Below, one piece after another: positions 15,399-24,572 of a DNA stretch of 64,000 bases (its first letter is position 1; every line of letters starts with the position of its first letter). Both the position numbers and the translations under genes were made by a program. Under the pieces are notes generated by a model. That model was not told the origin of the DNA. It ran no database searches and saw nothing but the letters and a program-made list of their open reading frames with translations. The stretch covers positions 496,001 to 560,000 of the forward strand of contig NC_030387.2 of assembly GCF_001625215.2 (NCBI RefSeq). Direction: 5' to 3'. Origin of the DNA: Daucus carota subsp. sativus (Eukaryota; Streptophyta; Magnoliopsida; Apiales; Apiaceae).

Positions 15399-17669
15399 TT
15401 CTGAGTTATGACACTGAGAAACTAAACAAACTGAATGATTAACGCCAGTGTTGAAGGCTTCAAGTCTTATGCTCTCTGTGGTGAAGGACTTATGTAATCT
15501 CCTTGTTTTTTAGAGTGTGCTTACCTAAGTCATTTTCGACTTTAAGCTGAAAAATGTCTGTTTATGTAATAAGTCAGAAGTCGACTTAAAGTTAGAAATA
15601 AGTAAACAAACTGAGTTAAAGCCAGAAGTTAGTTTGATGTACTTTTTTCAGTGACTTCATTTTTATAAACTTTTCTTTCTAAAAGTTACTCATAAGTCAT
15701 AAGTCCCAATTTTAATCTCAGCCAAACAGCCTCAATTTTATTATATAGCAGCGAGACAAGCGTTTGAAACTTCTGAATACCAAGATCATATTAGATTGTG
15801 AATTAATGATAGAATTAAGAAAACATGAATAATCAGATATGTTGTAGAAGAATGGATATTATCATCAACAAAGAGACCCGAGTACTCAGAAACCGCAGTC
15901 ATGGCCAGGCAGGTCCTGCTCTACTTGTCTTCCTGCTCTTACCATAACTCTCTGACAAACCCTTAATCTAGTCCAATGTAACAAATACACCTTGCGCACA
16001 AATCATAAAAACAAGTCAGGGCTAATTATTTTTTGTGTTCATAGTGCCTAGAACAGGTACTCATGCACAATGAAGCATGTGCACTGTCGGCATATAACTA
16101 TGTTTGCGCAAGATTACAAGGACAGAAAGCAGAGGAAATGATTACCAGGCAACAGGTTCCACAAGGGTTATGACCCAATATATTTGCCTATTTTAAATTG
16201 GCCTTCATCCTTCACCAACTTAAACTTAAGCTCCTATGTACTATATTACCGGGACTTCATATGACGAATACTTGTCTCTACAATGTGACCTCAACTCTCC
16301 CTAGAGCCGAGAGGCCACATGATGAGGCGTTACTCTAACCTGGGTTCTGATACCATGTCGGATGTTATTGGGCTCTGTATGCATGATGTGTAGCAAACGC
16401 AATAATAGTACTTTTAAAGCATTGATCATACACATTGTTGCATATACATGAAGTGTGAAACATGATCCATAAAGAAGCCTTGAATGATAGTGAAAATGCA
16501 AAGGAGGGTTTAGTGGACCATATATTTGATTTTGCAATCTTGTGATGTTACCCACTGAACTTTTATTATAACTTCGTGTACTCTAAATCAATAAGTGAAC
16601 ACACTATTTCTTGTCTGGATGTTGGCAAAATAGTCTGTTAGGGTCTCAACTAAGTGTCTTCTTCGGATAATAATCCAAACGGATTCCTTGCATTGCTATC
16701 GTTAAGGCCATCCCTGATTGATGAGGATCCGAATTGCAGTTGTAAATGTTGAGCATCCGCCAAGCTACACTTAAACGTGTATCGTCTCAATCAATAATTG
16801 CTGAAACAACAAAATTGATAGTACTTAGTCGCGCACTGAATGCCTCTAGGCCTGCAAACATGACACATGTAACAATGTACTAGGTGCTTGCTGTGTATGT
16901 AATTATGTGATCATTCAGCACTATTTTGGTGCAAAGAGGCATCTAATTGAACACTATTGTTGAATCAATATGCATCATCATATGATCTTGAAATAGTGAA
17001 GTTTTCAAACAAAAGGGTGACATGATTTAACTCCTCAGGTTCATGGGGAACATAGTAACTGAATCAATGGCCATGAATAATTCCTCAACCCTACCGCAAG
17101 GTTGCGCGTGACTTTTGGTCTACACCTCAACTACTAGCAAAGCCAAGCTAAGCTAAGATAAGGTAGTTAATCCTCGGATGAGAAAGCGCCTTAGCACCAA
17201 AGTTTGTCTCCTGTAATTGAGTTTTGTCAAGTCGAAACAAACAAAGATTCGAAAGTTTAATGAAAGGGGAAATGTTTATTGCTAGACTTGCTAGACCACA
17301 TTACACATCATGCACTGAGCTATATACACTCAAGTGATGATAAGAAAATTAAAGTAGAAAGAAAAGAAAGAGATTTATAGTTTGCCAAAAATGCTGAATC
17401 AACTCTGTGGTGTACATGGGTGATGATAAAAGCCATACATACGCAAAACAAGGGTTGAACTGAATTAGCTAATGCATTACATCAAAATGTGTCTTTCAAC
17501 TAAGAATCTTTGTACTTGAAAGTTGAAAAGAAACATGAAATGTACCACATCAGACAATGAAGAAGAAACCTGAAGATACATAACATTGTACAGCCCTATC
17601 CATTTCCTATTGCTGTCCTTTCATTCACCAATCCTTTAATCTCTGTCCTCTCTATAGGGAAGACATCTT
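15399..17669. other. Intergenic sequence downstream of the receptor kinase
   Basis: No gene recognised. It holds a MITE-like relic at about 15510-15735 and a tRNA-Met primer-site-like word, TGGTATCAGAACCC on the minus strand, near 16340-16355. A 24-base near-match to the kinase's first exon lies at about 16659-16682. Confidence 0.55.
15510..15735. mobile_element. MITE-like relic with repeated AAGTCA words
   Basis: A region built from complementary AAGTCAGAAGTCGACTT-like and ACTTATGACTT-like words, ending CAGCCAAACAGCCTC. It shares composition and end style with the element at about 35833-36080. Boundaries are approximate. Confidence 0.4.
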
Positions 17670-17681
17670 TTTTTCTTGTCC

Positions 17682-17751
17682 ATCTCTCTCTCTCTCCCCC
17701 TCTCCCTCTCGCTATTATTATCTCTCTCTCCCTCTCCCTATTATTATCTCC

Positions 17752-17782
<31 letters not shown>

Positions 17783-17863
17783 CCTCTCTCTATTATTATC
17801 TCTCTCTCTCCCCCTCTCCCTATTATTCTCTCTCTCTCTCTCTCCCCCTATCTCTCCCTCTCA
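17682..17863. repeat. Compound CT-rich microsatellite
   Basis: Runs of (TC)n and CCCTCT, interspersed with four TATTATTA words and one homopolymer run of about 12 C. Open frames across it (Ser/Leu/Pro only) are artefacts of the repeat. Confidence 0.95.
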
Positions 17864-18272
17864 GTTAACAATTTTACAAAATTTAGACTTTGAGTTAAGG
17901 TGCATAACATGATATTAGCATAGGTGGTCTGGTTGTGATTAAAAGCTGAGCATGAATGTACATGTACTATAGTAGATTGTGTGCAGCACGACAAGTCTCC
18001 GCCAATATTTGCGGATGATGGTCCCTGTTACCCACCTTGAATTTATAGAGCATTTATCCACCAAAAGTCTTTGTATCAGGTTACAAATGCATGCACAGTC
18101 GTACACGCGATTCCAACAGCAAATATATATAACATTTACCCTCTCTTTAACTCTCTCCATTTAGTGAAAGAGACTCTGATTTCATCTCTGTTCCTCCCCT
18201 GTCCCAAACATATTTATCGCTACTATATTTCAAAACCCGTAACATTAAAAGTTTGGTAACGAACCATCACTA
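17864..18272. other. Intergenic, no gene recognised
   Basis: Overlapping short open frames occur on both strands, but none has recognisable domains. Confidence 0.5.
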
Positions 18273-18728
18273 TTAAGTAACCAGTGCATCTAAAATCTTA
18301 AAGGATCACGTAAATGTCTGACAGATCTATACTCTTCGACACTCTCTTCAACACTCTCATCAAATTAGACCGAGTTCTGATACCATGTTAAGTAAGCAAT
18401 GGCCTGCATCTTATAAGATTACGGTTAAGTAACCAGTGCATCTAAAATCTTCAGGTATTAGAGAAATGTCTGACAGATCTATACTCTTCGACACTCTCTT
18501 CAACACTCCCATCAAATTAGACCGAGTTCTGATACCATGTTAAGTAAGCAATGGCCTGCAACTTATAAGATTACGGTTAAGTAACCAGTGCATCTAAAAT
18601 CTTCAGGTATTAGAGAAATGCCTGACAGATCTATACTCTTCGACACTCTCTTCAACACTCCCATCAGATTAGACCGAGTTCAGATACTATGTTAAGTAAG
18701 CAATGGCCTGCGACTTATAAGATTACGA
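18273..18728 (-). repeat. Three-unit 152-bp tandem array resembling a miniature LTR (TRIM/SMART) element
   Basis: Units start at 18273, 18425 and 18577 with about 95% identity. Read on the minus strand, each unit resolves into a 120-bp block that begins TGTTGAAGAG and ends TTACTTAACA (18538-18657 and 18386-18505), and a 32-bp spacer (18658-18689, 18506-18537, 18354-18385). The spacer starts TGGTATCAGAAC, like the initiator-tRNA-Met primer-binding site, and ends GATGGGAG, like a polypurine tract. TG...CA termini plus adjacent primer site and purine tract are the signature of LTR retrotransposons. The outermost LTR-like blocks are truncated on both sides. The repeat structure is certain; the retroelement reading is inference. 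Confidence 0.7.
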
Positions 18729-19171
18729 TTTTGGATCTCTTGTGTGGTTTAAATGTATACTCTTACTTGTCCCGCATAAACAAAAGCTACATATGCAAAC
18801 AATGATACAGTAAAAGCATGCAGGGCCACATTATCTAGCTACGAATAAATCTCTTTCAATGTCCCATCTTTTCTCTCCAACGTTCATATATAACCCTGTG
18901 GGGCTGCACCTGTTTATATGAACTAGTGCAGCTTGTGAACTGTTTCCATCAATTACTTGTTGCGACAATATTGTATTCCAACAATAAAGAAATGTCGATT
19001 TTTAAGTTCCGTCAGTATTATAGTGATTGGAAATGACCGTGTTTCTTGTAGTGCTATTATTATACGTAGACAGGGTCTCGTTTTTGTCCTCTATAAATTT
19101 GACAAGATAACAATCCAATTTCTTACATGTCTCGAATTTCCTGCTCTTTAGAAGCTCTCTTTTCTTGAAAT
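18729..19171 (+). promoter_or_regulatory. Upstream region of the C2H2 zinc-finger gene with candidate TATA box
   Basis: TATAAAT at 19092-19098 lies 74 bp before the start codon, a plausible TATA box. A second AT-rich TATATAA word is near 18887. No other gene in this stretch. Confidence 0.45.
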
Positions 19172-19726
19172 ATGTCCGAAAGAGATTTGCATTATCCTGA
19201 TCATGAGTCTGACCATAAGCCTACATCATCCTCTGTAGTGAAGCTCTTTGGTTTTGTGGTCACTGACAAGGACAAAACTCCGGGATCTGAGCAACACGAA
19301 TCCGACAACAGAAGATACGAATGCCAGTATTGCCAGAGAGAGTTTGCGAATTCTCAGGCCTTGGGTGGCCATCAAAATGCACACAAGAAAGAAAGACAAA
19401 GATCAAAGAGGGCTCAGTTAGTGAGTAATCACCAGACTCGACGCTTGGCAGTGAATGTACCGCTTATCAATGCCCATGCTGCTCGATCAGGACCGTTTGT
19501 TTATTCTGCAGGGCCAGCTTTCCGCACTCCTGCTGATGCTTGTGCATATCCGCAACCACCTCAGGTGTTACCAGGTGTTCCTCTGCGAAACCCTGGCAAA
19601 TTCTTCGTTGGAAGGCCGTACCATTTTAGCAATGTGGGGGCATCATACGATACGAGTCCTTTGTCAAGATCAGCGGCTGCTGAGGCAGCATCGGATGGAG
19701 TAGTAGATGTAGACCTTCACCTATGA
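19172..19726 (+). CDS. C2H2 zinc-finger transcription factor, GIS/ZFP5/ZFP6/ZFP8-like
   Basis: A single-exon gene of 184 residues. One Cys2His2 finger (C51, C54, H67, H71) contains the plant QALGGH signature. Before it lies the short VKLFGFVV motif (residues 23-30) typical of the GIS/ZFP5/ZFP6/ZFP8 group. The protein ends DVDLHL, an EAR-like DLxL repressor motif. Family members act in the nucleus in gibberellin/cytokinin control of trichome and root-hair initiation; that role here is inferred from family. Intronless structure and length fit the family. A basic segment after the finger (about residues 72-81) could serve as nuclear localisation signal. Confidence 0.9.
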   Translation: MSERDLHYPDHESDHKPTSSSVVKLFGFVVTDKDKTPGSEQHESDNRRYECQYCQREFANSQALGGHQNAHKKERQRSKRAQLVSNHQTRRLAVNVPLINAHAARSGPFVYSAGPAFRTPADACAYPQPPQVLPGVPLRNPGKFFVGRPYHFSNVGASYDTSPLSRSAAAEAASDGVVDVDLHL

Positions 19727-20605
19727 CCATCTGAGTTACATGGTGCAGTCTGTAGTGTGTCTAGCATTTTGCATTACAATAAACATTTCTTAATTATATT
19801 TATTAACATAAAATATATGCATGAACGATTGTTTAACATTTCTGTTTGCTATTATGAATACCATGCTTTGTGAACTTGACAGAGTGCAATAGGTGTTATA
19901 TAGTGAAAAACAAGCTGTTCTAATGAATAGGACTATAGGAGAACATTCTCTGAAAAATTCGGATACAATGTCCATTAGTTAAGGTGTTATATATGAAAAA
20001 TGTAAATTATAGGAACAGATCAGAAATTTTTTTACTACATAACCAGTTCTGATTAGGTCTCGGGGAGCCTTGTGCATGTAAATAAAATGTTAATGATGAG
20101 GGAGACCTCGAAGCCTCCCAGACGCCACACTATACTGCAGGGCAGAACTTGAGACATTGCCAATATATGCTCATTTATCTGTCAATCAGAAAGAATGAAT
20201 GGTTTTTGTGTATGAATAAATGTGGAGTAAGGGTGATTAGAGCAGATTCCAATTGGATGAATTTGTACTCGACTTTACCATACTCCTACGCCAAACAAGT
20301 GCTGGATTTATTTCGTGTCAGAACGTAGTACTGGATATTGATCAAAAAGTTGTCGCCTGTTTCTAAATTTCAAGATACTGACAACGTACCGTTTTGCTAC
20401 CAGCATTATCTAGTTATAATCAATCTACAAGTTTCCCTGTCTGATCAAAGAAAGTTGAGTTGCCCATCTGCTGAAGTCACATACGGTCTCAACCAATGGC
20501 AGTATAATGCTAGAGGAATTTAGTACACCAGAACAAAAAAAATGTAAATCTTGCCATTGATCGGAGTTTAGTAGTTTAACAGATATGATTTTGGACCAGA
20601 AAAAC
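19727..20605. other. 3' flank of the zinc-finger gene, no further gene
   Basis: AATAAAC-type polyadenylation words occur near 19778. Nothing coding recognised. Confidence 0.5.
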
Positions 20606-20608
20606 TAA

Positions 20609-20909
20609 TGTTGTGTCTGGTTGGGGTGAATGAAAATGGAGGGAATGGAATGAGATTTGAACTATAATTTTGCTAAATGTATAATAATTTCATTTTTTCC
20701 ACCATTCCATTGTTATCACCCTTAACTAGAGCTCAAACCCTCCATTCTGTGAAGGAATGATCCATTTTTTATCATACTTATTTTCTACCCAAATCCTATT
20801 ATAAAAAATTTGCTCTCATTCATTTTTTTTCAAAGTCCTCCCTCCAACACTCTATTATTTTCTTTTATTTTTACTAATTCCATTCTATTCACCCCAACCA
20901 AACACAACA
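20609..20909. mobile_element. Tourist/Harbinger-type MITE with TAA target duplication
   Basis: A 301-bp element. The left end is TGTTGTGTCTGGTTGGGG and the right end, complemented, is TGTTGTGTTTGGTTGGGG, followed on both sides by TGAAT; this gives about 23 bp of terminal inverted repeat with one mismatch. It is flanked by TAA at 20606-20608 and 20910-20912, the 3-bp target duplication typical of PIF/Harbinger MITEs. AT-rich interior, no coding capacity. Confidence 0.85.
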
Positions 20910-20912
20910 TAA

Positions 20913-21181
20913 TAATTAATGAACTGGAGCAAGACTAACCATCCATATACAAAACCTATATAGCTCTGGTTTGTGAAGTCTGGGCAACAACTATATAGAA
21001 AGATCGAAGTTTAAGTACTAAACAGAAAAAAAATGGATACAAGACATGTAGACAGATTCATAGAGGTCTCAAGAGAAATCAACTGGCTTAAGAAGGTACA
21101 ACAACATATACCACAGTAGACAACATGTGAATTCACCATTTTTGATTTTACAAAATCCCTCATGGAGAATAAAATAAATGC
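20913..21181. other. 3' flank of the TBL gene
   Basis: Short AT-rich stretch that likely includes the 3' UTR of the minus-strand TBL gene. Confidence 0.4.
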
Positions 21182-22710
21182 TTAAATAGGACTGTCTTGG
21201 AACATTAGAAGAGTAGCATAGAGAAGCTCATTCCAAGAATCAGGAACACCAGGCAAACACCAATGGCTGCAGTCTTGAAGCATCCGTTGTTTCAACTGTT
21301 GTCCTCCTTGAGCTTGCCTAAAAATAGAAGGATGCCCATCTTTCCTATAATCTGTCATTTTTGTAATGTTTAAATAAAAAACAGGAGTTTTCATCTCCTC
21401 GATCACAGTTTCAAGGACACTCATCATCCACGGATACTCTGCCAAGAATGTGTCATTTGTAATAGGCTTCACCTCGCTGCTACAACTTCCCCCAGAGTTC
21501 CATTGTCCTCCTTTGAAATGAGAGGCAGAGTATCCCATAAAAAACACCTTGGTTCGGCTAGCATTGATGTTAGAATCGACCCAATGAGACCACGTTCTTA
21601 AGGCCCTTGAATATGCATCTTCCACTTCCAGCCTACTGTACACTTTGTTGCCTTCTTGAAAATAATTGTTACTGGAAACAAACAGAAATTGCATTATCAC
21701 ATAAATGTCAAAATTAACTAATCATACAAACATATACCGGAACAATGCCTATTGCAAATTAAAATTCTACCCTCTATATGTCTTATGATGAGTCCACCAG
21801 TGACCTGTGTTGTAGATGATAATATCAGCATCATTGTACTTGTTCAAAGAGCCTTGGATCATGTCAAGTCTCAGAGTTTCTCTTCGCGTTCCAGCTTTGG
21901 TAGATATCTTCCATTCTTGAACCAGGAATGGGGACTTGATAAAATCAATTGAGCACTGATAATCCTGCATAGTAAGAAATCCAATTCTAAATAGTTGAGT
22001 ACAATCAACAAAACAATATTGGTACATAAAATGAATACCCTAAATAGGAACGAGAAGAAGCCTCGAGTCCTCAACTTGCGACGACCTGAAACTTCAACAA
22101 CTCTACTTTTATCAGCCAGTGCCTCCCTCAATGCACATACCAGAGATTCCCACATGTTCCTGTTAAGTGAATCCCCCACAAAAACTACTCTTTTCCCTCT
22201 TAGCCTCTCCAGCATTACCCTCCCATCAAACCTACAAAATATTTCATCCGAATATAAAAATACATCAAAAAACACTTGAAAATATATATTTCAACATGGT
22301 ACTTAAAAAAATTTAGTGAACCTTGGAATGTGACAGCCATGAGGCTTCCATCGAAGACGAATATAATCAGAATCCTGACGACCATTCTTGAAACAATTAA
22401 AAGAATCATCAAGAAACGGACAAGAACCTGGTTGGTAAAGCGGGTAAGGACTGGAATCATCCACAGCCCACTCACCATCAAAAATATCACAAGAAGTGAT
22501 GTTATCTCTGAAAGATAATGTAGCATCTGCAGCATTCATGGAAGCAAGTCTTGGCGCGAGGATCGGGGCCGCATGAAGGCGGGAATGCACAGAAGGAGAA
22601 GTGTCTGAGGAAGAGAAGAAGAAAAAGAGAGCTAAAGTGAGGAGGAGAATGAAGAGTGCATGTGCATTTCTTGATCTTGAAAAGTTCTTGAGAGGTGTTA
22701 TGGATGCCAT
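21182..22710 (-). CDS. Trichome birefringence-like (TBL) polysaccharide O-acetyltransferase
   Basis: Four exons: 22322-22710, 22039-22231, 21771-21964, 21182-21671. They total 1,266 nt and encode 421 residues, all phases consistent. A type II membrane topology is expected: basic N-terminus, then one hydrophobic anchor (about residues 19-34), then a TBL domain with the conserved Cys-Asp-Phe-like CDIFDGEW start, the GDS motif (149-151) in [10 protein letters not shown] and the DxxH motif near the C-terminus (D392, H395 in DCSHWCLPG). GDS and DxxH form the esterase-like Ser-His-Asp triad used by Golgi TBL enzymes to acetylate xylan, mannan, pectin or xyloglucan. The substrate cannot be told from sequence. 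Length is typical and the gene looks intact. The exact TBL number is not assigned. Confidence 0.93.
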
Positions 22711-23410
22711 TCAGACAAGGGAATGAAGCTAAGCTTGAGTTTGAGTCTGTGTGTTGAAAGGGTTGTTGTGTAGTGGCGGTTGTAGTAAGTTGAGAGTTCA
22801 ACAAGTGAAGGTGGTGGTGAGTGCTTGCGAGTTATGAGGGACATGGGCTCAATTCTACAGTTTTCTTCTATCTTTTTCTGGGTTCTCATTTTTTTTTTTT
22901 TTAACTTTGATGCGTTAGTTTTCTTTGTATATTTTTAATAAACAAGAATGTTTCGATTTTGGTTGGAATTTGATTTTCATAAATTGACTCAATTTTGAGT
23001 TGTATATGTGTCAAATATTAAAACGCTGTCAAACATTTTAAACTGTTGTTGATAGATACCCCTCCGTCTTGATATTCAATTTTGACATTCTTCTAATCAA
23101 GTCAATCCAACCTTAACTGAATTTTATAATTTTTTTTTTCATATAATCCGTAGGGATCTGAAAAATACATTAAAGTGAAGTATTTAGAATTTTTTTCAAT
23201 AATATCATATATGTGAATTTCAGTCAAAAATTTAATTAATCTGATCACAAAAAAGTTAAAATAACACACGCAATTCAAAACCGAGTTGCTATAATAATTT
23301 AAATAAACATGTGGTAGAAAATTACAATAGTATAATCTGTTTAATTTTCAATTGAAAAGTTATACAAATGCTGATCTTATACAAATGCTGATCAGTGATA
23401 ATGTCTGTGT
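22711..23410. other. Intergenic between TBL start and the next gene's 3' end
   Basis: A pyrimidine/AT-rich TBL upstream region and AT-rich spacer. No gene or clear repeat recognised. Confidence 0.5.
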
Positions 23411-24572
23411 TTAATATAGTAGATAATATCCCATCAAGACAGTCATCAAGAGAAGCCCAAGCATAGCAGATTTTGAACTCTTGGAAGCACTATTCTCTCT
23501 GGCTTGAATATGCTCAGCCACATTGAAGTTACCTAGGGAACACAATATAATCTAATCAGGATAATCCGCAAAGAATATATAACAAAGAAGCTGGTGTCTG
23601 TTAAGCAATCCGGAAACAAAATAGCTAATTACAGTATTTAGCTCTATGTTGAGCAAGGCGGCTAATTATTTAGCTCGTTTATTTGTTTTTCAACCTGGTT
23701 GCATAATTAGTTGGGCGTTTGTCCCGACTGAGTCTCTTTCAAAGTATTAATGAACTCCGCTCTAAATTTGGCAAAAAAAAGGAAAGAAAGAAGCTGGTGT
23801 CTTTTACCTCTTTCTGGACCATAGCTACATCCTGCCTTGATTGTCTCCCTCACATCCTGTATCGATGCCCTGTTGTAAAACAAGAAGTGGGATAATATAT
23901 TGTCGATACAGTTCAGCACAAGGTTAGTTTCGCTGAAGCATGGCCCGCGGCAGTATTGATCAGCATATTCTGGTGGCACGTTGATGTCCCCGCTCTCTGT
24001 TAATCTATAGGATTGCTCGCAGCTGCTATAAACCTGCCAAAGAAAGAGGCTATTGTTTTTTAGTTGATTTTTCATGTTTTCATACTCAGGTGGTGATAAA
24101 TAGAAGATACATTTGGAGACTGGAGCAATATTATGCGAATCTTTCTCAAGGTATCAGCATAATGAACAAAAGGAGAGATCAGACGACATTAATGAAATGC
24201 AGACAGCAAAAGAAACACTACTTACGTAGTTATTGTTGAAACATAACAGGGCCTTGGAAACAACTTCAGCAGGATCGTCCACGCCAACGCTACCTGTCTG
24301 AGGACCATAACCATTTGCTCCTGTCTGAGGACCATACCCATTTGCACCTCCTGTTTGAGGAACATAACCATTTGCGGCTCCTGTTTGAGGAAAATAGTCA
24401 TCTGCCTTCCCTGCAAGTGTAATAGAAAAGCATGAACATTCCATAAAGTACTGAATGAGCAAAAGGAACTGTTGTTTACTTCATATATACCTAGAAGAAA
24501 ACAAGGAAAGAAGAAAATATGGGTTAGAGCTAGTATTGTGAGACTGTGCTTAGCAATGAATGTGGTTGCCAT
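23411..24572 (-). CDS. Small secreted, probably GPI-anchored plant protein with NGY-PQTG repeats
   Basis: Four exons: 24491-24572, 24226-24410, 23808-24033, 23411-23532. They total 615 nt and encode 204 residues, in phase throughout. There is an N-terminal signal peptide (residues 1-28, strongly hydrophobic), then four imperfect repeats of the form NGYGPQTGA (about 35-70). A Cys-containing domain follows (about 75-165) with spaced Cys in CFNNNY, SSCEQSY, YCRGPCF, NCID and GCSYGPERG. The C-terminus is a small-residue Ser/Lys segment followed by a hydrophobic tail, which resembles a GPI attachment signal. It resembles a plant-specific family known only as a domain of unknown function; I do not assign a role. 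Its third intron carries a retroposed insertion. Exon 4 was missed by simple open-frame scanning because it is short. Confidence 0.85.
23600..23786 (+). mobile_element. Retroposed LINE/SINE-like 3' fragment with 16-bp target duplication
   Basis: A 187-bp insert ending in an A-rich tail (GGCAAAAAAAAGG) is bracketed by the 16-bp direct repeat AAAGAAGCTGGTGTCT at 23584-23599 and 23787-23802. A long, variable-length target duplication plus A-tail is the mark of target-primed reverse transcription. A related sequence with the same tail lies at about 43158-43290. It sits in intron 3 of the GPI-type gene; the right target copy ends only a few bases inside the intron from the exon-3 splice donor (23806-23807). 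Confidence 0.85.

Noticed and set aside
16655-16685. 24-base near-match to receptor-kinase exon 1 (TCTTCGGATAATAATCCAAA)
   Set aside because: The match does not extend on either side and no kinase or lectin coding follows, so it does not support a pseudogene call.
17676-17912. Open frame rich in Ser, Leu and Pro over the CT repeat
   Set aside because: The composition is simply the translation of the microsatellite.
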